Shown one piece after another: positions 28,108 through 38,839 of a stretch of DNA of 64,000 nucleotides. The first letter of the stretch is position 1. Each line of letters begins with the position of its first letter. The DNA comes from SAR92 clade bacterium (GTDB lineage Bacteria; Pseudomonadota; Gammaproteobacteria; Pseudomonadales; Porticoccaceae): positions 50,143-114,142 of the forward strand of contig SHBP01000007.1 of assembly GCA_004211905.1 (NCBI GenBank). Direction: 5' to 3'. A model generated the notes under the pieces. The model was not told the DNA's origin, made no database searches, and saw nothing but the letters and a program-made list of their open reading frames with translations. The translations under genes and the position numbers were made by a program.

Positions 28108-28782
28108 TCACTCCCCAAATCCACAAAATCTAGCAATCGCGGCATAGGTGCCTGGAGAGCTCGACAAAAGTGCAAACAGCAACATCCATACCACTAGCAA
28201 AAAATGCGAGTACCTTGCGCATAGCTCAATAGAAAGCTTAGCCAATGCAACAGATTTTGACCCGGCTTCCTGACTAATTGCCGATAAACGGCGGCTGGCT
28301 ACCGTCCAAGCCACCATTCCTCCTACTATATGCAAAGCATGCAATCCCGTAAGCAAAAAGAAAAAGGCATTAGCGGGGTTAGTGGTAGCCAAAAACCCTC
28401 TGTCCATTAAGTATCTCCAAAATACCAATTGACCGATTAAAAACCCCAAGGATGAAAGACCTGCAAGCCACAAAAATTGACGAGTGTTACTTTGTTGCGG
28501 TCGGTCTATATCGCGTCTGGCCATCTCAAAAGAAATACTAGCCACTAATAACAGCGCAGTGTTAATCCACAACTGCCAAGTCCCCGCGAGCGGTTGCCAA
28601 GGCTCCGATAGAGCCTCCCAGTCCGAAACTTGAGAACGCAATATATATGACAGTAAAAACAGAAAAAACATAGAACTGATGGCGGCCATCAAAAAGTACA
28701 AGCCTGTCTTTGCACTGGCGCTCCGCCTAGCTATATCGCTTGGATCACCGGTAAGTGGCATAGAAGTCGTTTGAGCGAGCAT
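28108..28782 (-). CDS. Second subunit III-like protein of the oxidase
   Basis: A 224-residue protein also of the heme-copper oxidase subunit III fold. It has GLYFLMAAISSMFFLFLLSY near the N-terminus and AFFFLLTGLHALHIVGG in the middle. It is more diverged than the next gene product and lacks the YWHFVDxVW ending (RYSHFLLVVWMLLF instead). Two subunit III genes in a row recall the CoxO/CoxP pair of the alternative CoxMNOP oxidase of Bradyrhizobium, as far as I recall. A GGAG ribosome site precedes the ATG. Confidence 0.85.
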   Translation of the reverse strand: MLAQTTSMPLTGDPSDIARRSASAKTGLYFLMAAISSMFFLFLLSYILRSQVSDWEALSEPWQPLAGTWQLWINTALLLVASISFEMARRDIDRPQQSNTRQFLWLAGLSSLGFLIGQLVFWRYLMDRGFLATTNPANAFFFLLTGLHALHIVGGMVAWTVASRRLSAISQEAGSKSVALAKLSIELCARYSHFLLVVWMLLFALLSSSPGTYAAIARFCGFGE

Positions 28783-28811
28783 GATTATCTCCGTTCTATA
28801 GCTTTATCTTA

Positions 28812-30569
28812 TTATTCATTGTGATCACTTTCATGGATTGGAACCTCCTCACCACTGGTCGTTTGAGGAGTGTAATCAAGCGCTGCCCCAGGCACTCCAT
28901 AATCATAGGCCCACCTATGCACCACAGGGAGAGATGGACCCCAGTTACCATGTTTTGGAGGCGTTTCTGGCGTCAACCACTCAAGAGATGTAGCCTTCCA
29001 CGGGTTACCACCCGAAGGTTTGCCCTTAAAATAGCTGTAAACCATATTAAACAGAAATAGTAGCTGACTAATACCTACAATAATTGCCATCACGGTAATA
29101 AAAGCATTAAGACTCTGCGCTGACTCAGGGTTAATAACCTGGTACCCCTCCCATGCGTAGTAACGTCTTGGCATACCAAGAAAACCGAGGTAGTGCATGG
29201 GGAAATAAATCAGATAGGTTCCAAGGAAAGTTATCCAAAAGTGTAACTTACCGATACCATCATGGAGCATTCGACCAGTAATTTTTGGATACCAGTGATA
29301 GATAGAACCAAATACCACTAACACAGGGGCTACACCCATCACCATGTGAAAATGGGCCACAACAAAATATGTGTCAGAAAGTGGTATATCCACAACGACG
29401 TTACCTAAGAATAGACCGGTTAAACCACCTACTAAGAATGTAACGATAAAGGCTAATGAAAAAAGCATAGGTACGGTTAGATGAATATTCCCACGCCACA
29501 GGGTTAACAGCCAATTATAAACCTTGAGTGCAGTGGGCACCGCAATGACTAACGTAGTAACAGCAAAGAAAAAGCCAAAATAAGGATTCATACCACTGAC
29601 GTACATATGGTGTGCCCAGACAACAAAACTAAGTACTCCAATAACAACAATCGCCCAAACCATCATTCGATAGCCAAAGATACTTCGTCGGGCATGAACA
29701 CTGATTAAATCGGAAACCAAACCAAAGGCCGGCAAGGCTACGATATACACCTCAGGGTGCCCAAAGAACCAGAATAGATGCTGAAACAAAATAGGACTGC
29801 CGCCGGTATAATCAAGTGCAGTACCTTGGTTCGGACTAAACATGTCAGGCATGAAAAAGCTCGTACCAATCGTTGTATCTAGCAACATCATAATGCCGCT
29901 GACAAAAAGTGCAGGGAAGGCTAACAGTGCAAGAATAGTCGCAACAAATATTCCCCACACTGTTAAAGGCATTCTGAACATAGTCATTCCATGAGTTCGT
30001 GCCTGAAGAACCGTAGTTACATAATTAAGGCCACCCATAGTGGCAGCAACAATAAAAATAATGAGCGATACTAGCATCAAGATAATACCCCATTCCGCAC
30101 CTGGGGTACCTTGAGTTATGGCTTGCGGTGGATATAGTGTCCACCCAGCTCCGGTGGGGCCCCCTGGAACAAAAAAGCTAGCCAGAAGCACTAAAACAGA
30201 AAGCAAGTAAAACCAAACACTAAGCATATTTACAAATGGAAATACCATATCTCTAGCGCCCACCATCAGTGGGATCAGGTAATTACCAAAACCTCCCAAA
30301 AATAATGCTGTAAGTAGGTAGATCACCATGATCATTCCGTGCATCGTCATAGCTTGGTAATATTCAGTAGAGTCCATATCGATGCTCTCGGGGAAACCAA
30401 TTTGCATCCGCATCATTGCCGACAGTACTAGGGCAACTAAACCTACAAAAATCGCGATCAGTGAGTACTGTATCGCAATAACTTTATGGTCTTGACTCCA
30501 AACATATTTACTAATAAAACTCGTCGGCTCATGGAGTTCCTCGTGTTCTGCATCATCTGCGTAAGCCAT
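28812..30569 (-). CDS. Cytochrome c oxidase subunit I (A-type)
   Basis: A 585-residue catalytic subunit carrying heme a and the heme a3-CuB centre. FGHPEVYIVALPAFG provides a CuB His, the cross-linked Tyr and the D-channel Glu of A1-type enzymes. HHMYVSGM gives two more CuB ligands, and VVAHFHMVMG gives the two heme His residues. It reduces oxygen to water with proton pumping. The start lies 3 bases after the subunit II stop. Confidence 0.96.
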   Translation of the reverse strand: MAYADDAEHEELHEPTSFISKYVWSQDHKVIAIQYSLIAIFVGLVALVLSAMMRMQIGFPESIDMDSTEYYQAMTMHGMIMVIYLLTALFLGGFGNYLIPLMVGARDMVFPFVNMLSVWFYLLSVLVLLASFFVPGGPTGAGWTLYPPQAITQGTPGAEWGIILMLVSLIIFIVAATMGGLNYVTTVLQARTHGMTMFRMPLTVWGIFVATILALLAFPALFVSGIMMLLDTTIGTSFFMPDMFSPNQGTALDYTGGSPILFQHLFWFFGHPEVYIVALPAFGLVSDLISVHARRSIFGYRMMVWAIVVIGVLSFVVWAHHMYVSGMNPYFGFFFAVTTLVIAVPTALKVYNWLLTLWRGNIHLTVPMLFSLAFIVTFLVGGLTGLFLGNVVVDIPLSDTYFVVAHFHMVMGVAPVLVVFGSIYHWYPKITGRMLHDGIGKLHFWITFLGTYLIYFPMHYLGFLGMPRRYYAWEGYQVINPESAQSLNAFITVMAIIVGISQLLFLFNMVYSYFKGKPSGGNPWKATSLEWLTPETPPKHGNWGPSLPVVHRWAYDYGVPGAALDYTPQTTSGEEVPIHESDHNE

Positions 30570-30572
30570 TTA

Positions 30573-31703
30573 TCAATCCTCAGTCGGCTGTGTAGAAGGT
30601 TGACTCAAATCATCTGATGAAAGAGAGTCAATATAGGCTACTAAACTATCAAGCTGCTCGTCGCTAAATTCATAGGCGACCATTACTGGTGGATAACCTG
30701 CAACTAACTTTACTGCGGGGTCAACAATGGACTCAATCAAATAATCAGCATCAACTAGGACCTTACTGCCATCGATAAGACTCTCTTCTGAACCAGATAA
30801 ATTTAACCACCCAGGACCCAGACTCGGCCCACCATCAATGCTGTGGCATGCAAGGCAGCCTCGACTGGCTGCCAAACGCTGCCCTTGTTCAACAAGTCCC
30901 TCTACTGTTCCGCCTGTAAGTACGTCAGCGAACGTTATTTGCTGAGATAACCACTCCTCATAATCCTGAGCTTTATCAACAACAACTTGTCCACGCATGT
31001 TGTAATGGCCGATACCACAATATTCAGCACAAAGAATGTCAAAGGTTCCCGGGACAGTTGGCGTAAACCAAAAATAAGTAACTTGACCTGGGACTAAATC
31101 CATCTTGGCGCGAAATTCAGGAACATAAAAATCATGAAGTACATCTTTAGATCTCAATAAAACCTTAGTAGGCTGATTAACCAAAAGGTGCATTTGATTA
31201 CCAGCAACTAGGATATCGTCCTGACCAGCTTTATCGTCAGGATCAATACCAAAACTGTTACGATCGTCCATAAGCCTAACACTGGTGCGGCCGAACTTTT
31301 TATCATCACCAGGCAATCGATAACTCCACCGCCACTGCTCTCCTACTGCCTCAAACTCCACCGCATTAGGAGGAACATGAACAAAGTCGTTGTAAACCAC
31401 CAAACCAGGCGCTAACAAACCACAAATTGCCAAAGTAGTAATGGAAATTAGCCACCACTCGAGTTTCTTGTTTTCAGGTTTGTACTCAGATCTGCGCCCT
31501 GGAATCACCTGATATTTATAGACGCAATACGCCATGAAAAGCACAATGGCAACAAAGAAAATACCCGTAATAACCAGAGTGATAGTAATGGTTGTATCAA
31601 TTGACCCCCAATTGGACGCCAAAGGGGTAGCCTGCCATGGGCTGAGAAAATGGAATAACACCGAAATAATAACAATAGCGACCAAAATAACTGCAAAAGC
31701 CAT
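30573..31703 (-). CDS. Cytochrome c oxidase subunit II with fused cytochrome c domain
   Basis: A 376-residue caa3-type subunit II. Three N-terminal hydrophobic segments (about 2-20, 35-60, 84-104) lead to a periplasmic CuA domain with His190, Cys225, Glu227, Cys229, His233 and Met236 (CAEYCGIGHYNM). A fused cytochrome c domain follows, with heme motif CLACH (283-287). The fusion lets the oxidase take electrons through its own c heme. First gene of the operon II-I-III-III-IV. No heme a synthase or assembly factor gene is in the window. Confidence 0.94.
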   Translation of the reverse strand: MAFAVILVAIVIISVLFHFLSPWQATPLASNWGSIDTTITITLVITGIFFVAIVLFMAYCVYKYQVIPGRRSEYKPENKKLEWWLISITTLAICGLLAPGLVVYNDFVHVPPNAVEFEAVGEQWRWSYRLPGDDKKFGRTSVRLMDDRNSFGIDPDDKAGQDDILVAGNQMHLLVNQPTKVLLRSKDVLHDFYVPEFRAKMDLVPGQVTYFWFTPTVPGTFDILCAEYCGIGHYNMRGQVVVDKAQDYEEWLSQQITFADVLTGGTVEGLVEQGQRLAASRGCLACHSIDGGPSLGPGWLNLSGSEESLIDGSKVLVDADYLIESIVDPAVKLVAGYPPVMVAYEFSDEQLDSLVAYIDSLSSDDLSQPSTQPTED

Positions 31704-31999
31704 ATTGATTTGACCCCTGTTACAAGGACATGTGCCTTATCATGGCACTATGCCAAAAAGGCGAACTGACCGCGTTCGCAGTATCTCCAAACGAGTGAAT
31801 AACCTCATATGAAGGGCGTCTTTTGACACCAAAATATAATTATTTTTTTAAACTCTTCTCTGAGTCTAGCACATAAAACTGATTCTGCTAAACAGGTAGT
31901 TGTAAATAACCCTTACGCCTTTGCTCAAAATATTGTGACATGAGGCGCCGATGTTCAGTATGATTCAGATTAAGCCTTTTGAACTGTAACCCTTGAGCC

Positions 32000-32827
32000 A
32001 TGATCAACCATCTTTCATCTTTTAGTTTGCGCTTTGCCCCAATTATTCCTGAGATCGGTAGCGAACGTCTGCCATCTTTACTAGTCAGCATGCTGAAAGC
32101 TTTGGTGCCTTTTGATAACGCAGTCATCGTGCATTATCACGGAGGGGAGAAACCTATGGTGCACTACAATGACATACCCCCACTGGAGAGAGAGAGTCAA
32201 ATTGATGGTTTTGTAAATGGCGCATTTTTACTCGATCCATTTTATCGGGCTGCAATCGATCTTCGTAGCAGCGGCCTTCATAGACTGAGCGATCTTGCGC
32301 CAGAGGGATTTAAAAAGACTGAGTATTATCGCAGTTATTTTAAGTTTACCGAGATCAAAGATGAAATCGGCTACATTATTCACCTAAACAATAATCAGTT
32401 TATTAATATATCTCTGGGCCGATTGGGGTTAACCCAGCGCTTTAACCGCAGTCAGTTGCGAATACTTAAAGATATCGAACCTATTATTGAAAGTGTTTGT
32501 AATCTTCAGTGGGACACTAAAGAGAAAAATACCGCAGATAAAACAAACCAGCTGCCAGGTCAGTTGGACAGTGCGCTTAAATATTTTGGGACGGCGTATC
32601 TTACTGACCGAGAAACTCAGGTAGTTCAACTTTTTCTTCACGGGCATTCAACGAAATCAATTGCCGAACGATTAGGTATTTCGCCAGAAACAGTGAAACT
32701 TCATCGAAAAAACAGTTACGCGAAATTGGATGTATCTTCTCAAGCAGAATTGTTTTATCTGTTTATTGATTCGCTGGCAAGCCTCACCACCTATTCTGGA
32801 GGCGATCCTCTCGTGGGTTATCTCTAG
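32000..32827 (+). CDS. LuxR-type transcription regulator
   Basis: A 275-residue regulator. A C-terminal LuxR/NarL HTH lies at about 199-258 ([20 protein letters not shown] then [19 protein letters not shown]). The N-terminal 170 residues form an uncharacterised sensor-like domain without the autoinducer-binding signature of true LuxR and without a receiver domain. It is divergent from the oxidase operon across 296 bases and overlaps the clpB 3' end by 4 bases tail to tail. It may regulate the oxidase genes, an inference from position only. Confidence 0.85.
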   Translation: MINHLSSFSLRFAPIIPEIGSERLPSLLVSMLKALVPFDNAVIVHYHGGEKPMVHYNDIPPLERESQIDGFVNGAFLLDPFYRAAIDLRSSGLHRLSDLAPEGFKKTEYYRSYFKFTEIKDEIGYIIHLNNNQFINISLGRLGLTQRFNRSQLRILKDIEPIIESVCNLQWDTKEKNTADKTNQLPGQLDSALKYFGTAYLTDRETQVVQLFLHGHSTKSIAERLGISPETVKLHRKNSYAKLDVSSQAELFYLFIDSLASLTTYSGGDPLVGYL

Positions 32828-35397
32828 GCCTTAATAAATTTAGGCCTACCATCGACTACGCTCCCCTTTATAGTGCTACCCACAGGAAAATCCCCTGCCA
32901 GAATCGCCTCTGCAAGTGGGTTCTCAATCAAGCTCTGCATCGCGCGCTTCAACGGTCGAGCACCATATACTGGATCAAACCCTATATCCATCACACTATC
33001 TAAGAGCGCATCGTCAATACTTAACCTCAAATCATGATCTAACAACCGTGCCTGTAGTAAAGCTAACTGCTTGCTTGCGATGCCCCTTAACTCTTTTTTA
33101 TCAAGAGGATGGAAAACTACACTTTCATCAACTCGGTTTATAAACTCCGGTCTAAAGTTCATCCCTACCACATCCATCACCGCTGATTTCATGACTTCAT
33201 AATTTTCTTCTCCAGAAAGCATCTGGATAACATCAGACCCCAAGTTAGACGTCATAATAATAACGGTGTTTTTGAAATCTACGGTCCGTCCTTGACCATC
33301 GGTTAAACGACCATCATCGAGCACCTGCAGTAAAATATTAAAAACATCACTGTGGGCCTTCTCTATCTCATCTAACAACAACACCGAGTAAGGTCGCCGG
33401 CGCACTGCTTCTGTAAGATACCCGCCCTCTTCGTAGCCAACGTAACCAGGAGGTGCGCCAATTAACCGTGCGACTGAATGCTTTTCCATGAATTCTGACA
33501 TATCAACGCGAATCATGGCTCCTTCACTATCGAATAAGAATTCGGCCAATGACTTACAAAGCTCTGTCTTGCCAACACCAGTAGGCCCAAGGAACAGGAA
33601 CGAACCATTGGGGCGATTAGGGTCTGCCAATCCTGCTCGAGAACGGCGCACTGCGTTAGAAACAGCTCTAACCGCTTCCGATTGACCCATTACCCGCTGA
33701 TGCAACGCGTCTTCCATACGTATTAGCTTATCGCGCTCACCCTCAAGCATCTTGGTCACAGGAATGCCGGTCCACTTGGCAACCACTTCAGCAATTTCAT
33801 TCTCAGTTACTTTATTGCGCAATAGCTTTTTCTCAACTTCGTTATGAGAGACGGCACTTGACAGTTGCTTTTCTAACTCAGGGATGACGCTGTACTGAAT
33901 TTCTGCCATTTTTTCCAAATTTCCAGATCGGTGGGCAACCTCTAGATCCACTTTGGCCTGTTCAAGCTCACTTTTAATATGAGTTGCCCCTTGCATCGAG
34001 GCCTTTTCAGCCATCCAAATTTGTTCCAGATCGGCATAATCTCTCTCTAAAGAAGCTATATCTTGTTGTATTTTCTTTTTACGCTTTTTCGCAGCAGTAT
34101 CGTTATCTTTTTTCATTGCCTCTTGTTCAATTTTCAACTGAATCAAGCGACGCTCCAATCGATCCATCTGCTCTGGTTTAGAATCAATCTCCATCCGTAT
34201 GCGACTTCCTGCCTCATCAACAAGATCAATTGCTTTGTCTGGCAGTTGGCGGTCTGTAATATATCGTTGGGAGAGGCGCGCAGCTGAGACGATCGCACTG
34301 TCGGTAATCTCAACGCCATGATGAACTTCATAACGCTCTTTTAAGCCACGTAAAATAGCGATGGTATCTTCTATGGTAGGTTCTTCAACAAGAACCTTTT
34401 GAAACCGACGTTCCAGAGCTGCGTCTTTTTCAATGAATTTGCGGTATTCATCCAAAGTCGTCGCACCAACACAATGCAGCTCCCCCCTAGCCAATGCCGG
34501 CTTGAGCATATTACCCGCATCCATTGCACCTTCCGCTTTACCTGCGCCAACCATCGTATGTATTTCGTCAATAAATAGGATGATCTGGCCTTCCTGTTTA
34601 GCTAGATCCTTGAGCACCGCTTTCATTCGCTCTTCAAAGTCACCTCGAAATTTTGCTCCGGCCAACAGTGAGCCTAAGTCAAGGGTCAATACGCGCTTGT
34701 TTTTCAATCCCTCCGGAACCTCACCATTGATGATGCGCTGAGCAAGACCTTCAACAATCGCGGTCTTACCAACCCCAGGTTCGCCAATCAGCACGGGGTT
34801 ATTTTTTGTTCGTCTTTGTAGGACCTGAATCGTTCTGCGGATTTCCTCATCACGACCAATCACAGGATCAAGCTTCCCCATTTCAGCCCTTTCCGTCAGA
34901 TCTATAGTATATTTAGTCAGTGCCTCTCGGTTTTCTTCAGTATCTGGATCGTTTATAGAATCACCTCCTCGCACAGATGCAATTACAGCGATCGCTTTTT
35001 TAGCGTCACCAAATTTGCTGAGAATCTTGCCGGTCTGACCCGAATCTTCTAAGAGTACTTGCAATAGGGTTTCACTAGAAATGTATTGATCATTATTTTG
35101 TTGAGCCACACGGTCAGCTAAGTTCATCAGCCGACCAAGCTCCTGCGCAATATTGACCTCACCTGTGGGGGCTTTAATCTGCGCTAACTTATCTAGCTCT
35201 AGATTCAACGCTTCTTGTAGCCCATTAACATCGAATCCAGCTCGATTCAAAATTGGCCGAACGCTGCCCCCCTGTTGATTGAGGAGTGCCAGTAATAAGT
35301 GCAAAAACTCTATAGCAGAGTGATCATTGCCGATGGCAATAGATTGCGCCTCAGCAAATGCCTGCTGCAATTGATTGGTTAGTTTCTCGACCCGCAT
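32824..35397 (-). CDS. clpB: ClpB disaggregase
   Basis: A AAA+ chaperone that pulls apart aggregated proteins with DnaK. From the ATG at 35397 it has 857 residues, the same as E. coli ClpB, and starts [14 protein letters not shown] like the family. The open frame reaches 35415, but AAGGAA lies 6 bases before 35397. Walker A motifs are GEPGVGKT (about 205) and GPTGVGKT (about 605), with the middle coiled-coil domain (about 410-530) between them. Expression is probably heat-shock controlled from the sigma-32 promoter just upstream. Confidence 0.96.
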   Translation of the reverse strand: MRVEKLTNQLQQAFAEAQSIAIGNDHSAIEFLHLLLALLNQQGGSVRPILNRAGFDVNGLQEALNLELDKLAQIKAPTGEVNIAQELGRLMNLADRVAQQNNDQYISSETLLQVLLEDSGQTGKILSKFGDAKKAIAVIASVRGGDSINDPDTEENREALTKYTIDLTERAEMGKLDPVIGRDEEIRRTIQVLQRRTKNNPVLIGEPGVGKTAIVEGLAQRIINGEVPEGLKNKRVLTLDLGSLLAGAKFRGDFEERMKAVLKDLAKQEGQIILFIDEIHTMVGAGKAEGAMDAGNMLKPALARGELHCVGATTLDEYRKFIEKDAALERRFQKVLVEEPTIEDTIAILRGLKERYEVHHGVEITDSAIVSAARLSQRYITDRQLPDKAIDLVDEAGSRIRMEIDSKPEQMDRLERRLIQLKIEQEAMKKDNDTAAKKRKKKIQQDIASLERDYADLEQIWMAEKASMQGATHIKSELEQAKVDLEVAHRSGNLEKMAEIQYSVIPELEKQLSSAVSHNEVEKKLLRNKVTENEIAEVVAKWTGIPVTKMLEGERDKLIRMEDALHQRVMGQSEAVRAVSNAVRRSRAGLADPNRPNGSFLFLGPTGVGKTELCKSLAEFLFDSEGAMIRVDMSEFMEKHSVARLIGAPPGYVGYEEGGYLTEAVRRRPYSVLLLDEIEKAHSDVFNILLQVLDDGRLTDGQGRTVDFKNTVIIMTSNLGSDVIQMLSGEENYEVMKSAVMDVVGMNFRPEFINRVDESVVFHPLDKKELRGIASKQLALLQARLLDHDLRLSIDDALLDSVMDIGFDPVYGARPLKRAMQSLIENPLAEAILAGDFPVGSTIKGSVVDGRPKFIKA

Positions 35398-35436
35398 AAC
35401 AATTCCTTTTTCCATTTCACCTTCACTACAGTTAAA

Positions 35437-35465
35437 TAGTTGGGGTGAATTTTTGGAATTTCAAT
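35437..35465 (-). promoter_or_regulatory. Sigma-32 (heat-shock) promoter of clpB
   Basis: On the minus strand ATTGAAA (-35; plus-strand 35459-35465) is followed after 13 bases by CCCCAACTA (-10; plus-strand 35437-35445). The consensus is CTTGAAA, 11-16 bases, CCCCATNT. It leads to a short leader of about 30 bases before clpB. Confidence 0.8.
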
Positions 35466-35514
35466 GTTAGTTCAAAATTGAGTCGGCTAAGTTTAGTGGG
35501 TACTGGATAGCCTG

Positions 35515-35548
35515 CAAAAAAACGCTCCACCACTTGGTGGCAGAGCGT
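35515..35548 (-). terminator. Rho-independent terminator after pntB
   Basis: Stem arms ACGCTC (35522-35527) and GAGCGT (35543-35548) plus an inner CCACC/GGTGG pair. On the minus strand a run of seven Ts follows (As at 35515-35521). It lies 20 bases past the pntB stop and separates it from the clpB promoter. Confidence 0.88.
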
Positions 35549-35568
35549 CGAGATCTGAAAGGTTGAAT

Positions 35569-37014
35569 TTAAGCTTGATTGAGTGCTGTAGTCATCTCTA
35601 CTACAGCTTTTTTACCATCTCCGTAGACCATTACCGTATGGTCCATTGCAAATAGAGGGTTAGGCAATCCTGCGAATCCAGGACTTAGTGATCTTTTTAT
35701 TACCACCACATTTCTAGCCTTGTCCACATTTAAGATTGGCATACCATAAATTGGACTGCCTTCTGATTCTCGTGCCATTGGGTTAGTAACATCGTTCGCT
35801 CCAATGACAATCACCACATCAGTATCTTCAAAGGTAGGATTAATCCGCTCCATCTCGACTAACTTGTCATAGGAGACTTCTGCCTCTGCAAGTAACACAT
35901 TCATATGTCCTGGCATACGACCAGCAACTGGGTGAATACCATATTCAACCTCAACGCCTTTGGCTTCCATTGAATCAGCCAGCTCTCGTACTGCGTGTTG
36001 AGCCTGGGCCATAGCCATACCATAGCCTGGCACTATTACCACTCGTTTAGCCATCTCAAGCATCATTGCCACCTCATCAGGCTGAGCGCTTGTCACCTTG
36101 CCGGCGTATATTTCATCGGCATCTACTGCCTCACCTCCAGCGGCCATCTTTCCAAATAGCACGTTGGTGAGAGATCGATTCATTGCGACACACATAATCT
36201 GGGTTAATATTAAACCTGATGTTCCTACCAATGATCCCGCAACAATGAGTACCGTGTTACCCAATATAAAACCAGCCAATGCTGCGGCGATACCGGAGTA
36301 GGAGTTTAGAAGAGCAATAACCACCGGCATATCTGCACCACCGATTGGCATCACCAAAAATAGACCCAACAAAAGAGCTAAGCCCACAATGGCGACCATC
36401 GCGGCAGTATTACCCGGATTCAATACCAGGCAAACCACGGCAACCGCCGAAGCTACAAGGAAAATACCGTTGCCGATAGGGCCGCCTGGCAACCCATAAC
36501 TCTTTTTCATTAGCTCTTGAAGTTTGGCAAATGCAACAAGACTACCGGTCAATGTCAACGCGCCAATCAGCACCGTCAAGCCTATAGATACCAATGCAAT
36601 AGTTCCCTCTGGACCACTACCAAAATTACTACTGCTAGCAACTACGGGCGTTAATATCTCAGAAAAAGACTCTGGTGCAGACCCCAATTTACTATAGTAC
36701 TCGGCAAGAGCAATAGTTAGAGAGGCACCCCCACCGAAACCATTTAGGAGAGCAACCATCTGCGGCATCGAGGTCATTTGGATTTTCAGCGCCATAACCG
36801 CGCCGATACAACTACCTACTAGCACCCCAGCAATAATAAAATTGTAGTTAACGACATCACCATCTAAAAGCGTAACAACCACAGCTATCAGCATACCTAA
36901 TGCAGATAGCGTATTACCACGCACAGCAGTCTTTGGCTTAGTTAGCCCCTTAATACCAAGAATAAAAAGAATCCCAGCAACCAAATATATAAAACTAACA
37001 ACAGTAGGATTCAT
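35569..37014 (-). CDS. pntB: NAD(P) transhydrogenase beta subunit
   Basis: The 481-residue beta subunit of the proton-translocating transhydrogenase, which makes NADPH from NADH using the proton gradient. The N-terminal half is membrane-embedded (about nine helices). The NADP(H)-binding domain III follows, with PGYGMAMAQAQH, HPVAGRMPGHMNVLLAEA and GANDVTNPMARES. The length matches PntB of other proteobacteria. Last gene of the pnt operon, ending at a terminator. Confidence 0.96.
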   Translation of the reverse strand: MNPTVVSFIYLVAGILFILGIKGLTKPKTAVRGNTLSALGMLIAVVVTLLDGDVVNYNFIIAGVLVGSCIGAVMALKIQMTSMPQMVALLNGFGGGASLTIALAEYYSKLGSAPESFSEILTPVVASSSNFGSGPEGTIALVSIGLTVLIGALTLTGSLVAFAKLQELMKKSYGLPGGPIGNGIFLVASAVAVVCLVLNPGNTAAMVAIVGLALLLGLFLVMPIGGADMPVVIALLNSYSGIAAALAGFILGNTVLIVAGSLVGTSGLILTQIMCVAMNRSLTNVLFGKMAAGGEAVDADEIYAGKVTSAQPDEVAMMLEMAKRVVIVPGYGMAMAQAQHAVRELADSMEAKGVEVEYGIHPVAGRMPGHMNVLLAEAEVSYDKLVEMERINPTFEDTDVVIVIGANDVTNPMARESEGSPIYGMPILNVDKARNVVVIKRSLSPGFAGLPNPLFAMDHTVMVYGDGKKAVVEMTTALNQA

Positions 37015-37017
37015 TGT

Positions 37018-37302
37018 TTATTTCCTTTTAAACATGGCAAGCATGCGATTAGTCACTAAATAACCACCGACTACATTAATAGTAGCCAGTGTCACCGCCA
37101 CAAAGCCAAGCCCATTGACCAAAAGTGGTGAGCTGTCCGAGCCTGCGGCCAACAGAGCACCAACCAGAGTAATTCCGGACACAGCATTAGTGCCTGACAT
37201 CAACGGAGTGTGCAACGTAGGTGGCACCTTAGTGATTAACTCAACACCAAGAAATAACGATAAGACGAAGAGTGCCAGCAATAAAATTAAAATTTCCATC
37301 AT
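37018..37302 (-). CDS. pntAB: NAD(P) transhydrogenase alpha subunit, membrane part
   Basis: A 94-residue membrane protein with three helices. It corresponds to the C-terminal part of E. coli PntA (TPLMSGTNAVSGITLVGAL is the conserved stretch). Here, as in Rhodospirillum, this part is a separate gene, so the enzyme has three subunit types. It sits between pntAA and pntB with gaps of 0-3 bases. Confidence 0.93.
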   Translation of the reverse strand: MMEILILLLALFVLSLFLGVELITKVPPTLHTPLMSGTNAVSGITLVGALLAAGSDSSPLLVNGLGFVAVTLATINVVGGYLVTNRMLAMFKRK

Positions 37303-38490
37303 CTAATCCTTTTCACTATCAGCTGTATTGAGTTCCGGTAAATCAAGTAATTTGCGCATATGTCCGTGAGGAATTTCTCCGTGGTGGGCCACTACGGTTC
37401 CTGCAACAATTTCGTCGTCAAAATCTAATTGCAATTCACCATTATCAGTGAGAATAAGTCCCAGTAATGTTTCCATATTCTTCCCATACATCTGGCTAGC
37501 ATGGTATGGCAAATCAGAGGGAACATTCTCCGGGCCAATAATTGTGACCCCATGAGCAACGATCGTTTGACCTTGTTCTGTTAGATCACAGTTTCCACCC
37601 CGCTCTGCGGCTAAATCAACTATCACTGATCCAGGCTTCATTGCTACCACCATATCCTCAGTGACTAAAATAGGTGACTTAGCACCTGGTATTGCTGCGG
37701 TAGTAATAATGATATCTTGCTCAGCAACCACCGCTGTCATTAGTTCTCGTTGTCTCTGCAAGAAGTCCTCGCCCTGAGCTTTAGCATAACCTCCTGCACC
37801 CTCAGAATCTCCAGTATCTAAATCAAGTTCTACGGGTTTCGCCCCCACTGACAATATTTGTTCTCGTGCGGCGGGGCGCACATCATAGGCCTCGACAAGT
37901 GCCCCCAAGCGCTTGGCCGTAGCACAGGCTTGTAATCCAGCCACACCCACACCCATGATAAGGACTCTTGCTGGCTGCAAAGTTCCAGCAGCAGTCATCA
38001 GTAAAGGGAAAATTCGAGGAGAAGCAGAAGCTCCCATTAACACAGCTTTATAGCCTGCTAACGTTGCCATTGATGACAACACATCCATACTCTGCGCACG
38101 ACTAATACGCGGCACTAATTCAAGAGCTATCGCTGTAGCGCCCTTCTCGGCGACATCAAGAGCAGCTTCAGGTGAAGCCAGAGGATCCATCATGCCGATA
38201 ATCAACTGACCTTGTCGAATCAAGGCCAGATCATCCGCACTATTTTCATTATTTGAACCGAAGCTTTGAACTTGCAGAATAATATCTGCACTGGCAAATA
38301 TCTCTGCTCGATCTACAGTAATTGTTGCACCAGCAGCCAAATATTCTTTATCTGGATAGCCCGCTGCATTGCCGGCATCTGATTGAATTAGTACCTTTAC
38401 GCTTTTGTCCGTCAAACTTTGGACATTTGCAGGGGACATGGCGACACGTTTCTCACCGGTTTTGATTTCCGAAGGAATCCCGATTATCAC
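37303..38490 (-). CDS. pntAA: NAD(P) transhydrogenase alpha subunit, NAD-binding part
   Basis: The 395-residue soluble domain I of the transhydrogenase, which binds NAD(H). It starts MIIGIPSEIKTGEKRVAMSP, like alanine dehydrogenase relatives. The Rossmann motif is GVGVAGLQA, and RQRELMTAVVAEQDI forms part of the mobile loop region. The start codon is GTG, supported by an AAGGAG ribosome site at 38497-38502. First gene of the pntAA-pntAB-pntB operon. Confidence 0.95.
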   Translation of the reverse strand: MIIGIPSEIKTGEKRVAMSPANVQSLTDKSVKVLIQSDAGNAAGYPDKEYLAAGATITVDRAEIFASADIILQVQSFGSNNENSADDLALIRQGQLIIGMMDPLASPEAALDVAEKGATAIALELVPRISRAQSMDVLSSMATLAGYKAVLMGASASPRIFPLLMTAAGTLQPARVLIMGVGVAGLQACATAKRLGALVEAYDVRPAAREQILSVGAKPVELDLDTGDSEGAGGYAKAQGEDFLQRQRELMTAVVAEQDIIITTAAIPGAKSPILVTEDMVVAMKPGSVIVDLAAERGGNCDLTEQGQTIVAHGVTIIGPENVPSDLPYHASQMYGKNMETLLGLILTDNGELQLDFDDEIVAGTVVAHHGEIPHGHMRKLLDLPELNTADSEKD

Positions 38491-38839
38491 TCAATTCTCC
38501 TTAATTTTTAGATATGTAAATCTGTGTATTCATAACTATTGATAATGGTATCAAAAACCAAATCCGGCCTATAGCCTAATAGATCAATAATCATTATCAC
38601 AAAATCAATAGCCAACAAATTACGCATAACAAGAGAAACATATTACGTACGCCTCAGCTTTCTGTCTTGGTTCGAAATGCGCAATCAATTGACTGGCTAG
38701 GTTATAAAGTATTTTAAATGTATCTGAAAACTCTGTTTAAAGTATTAATCAGCTTGAATTATATAATACAAATTCAAGGGCTTTTGGACATCGTCTTTAT
38801 GAGCTATAAGTAAAAGTTATACTTACTCACGTACAAAAT
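38491..38839. other. Intergenic region with a palindrome upstream of pntAA
   Basis: A 349-base AT-rich gap between ligI (ends here) and pntAA. It holds the pntAA ribosome site and a small dyad, TTGATA (38539-38544) and TATCAA (38549-38554), about 50 bases before pntAA, possibly an operator or promoter element. I see no terminator with a T-run after ligI and no gene remnant. Confidence 0.5.

Noticed and set aside
38673..38698. GTTCGAAATGCGC, similar to the shared 28-bp element
   Set aside because: One base shorter in the core and poor outside it; not near the start of a catabolic gene.
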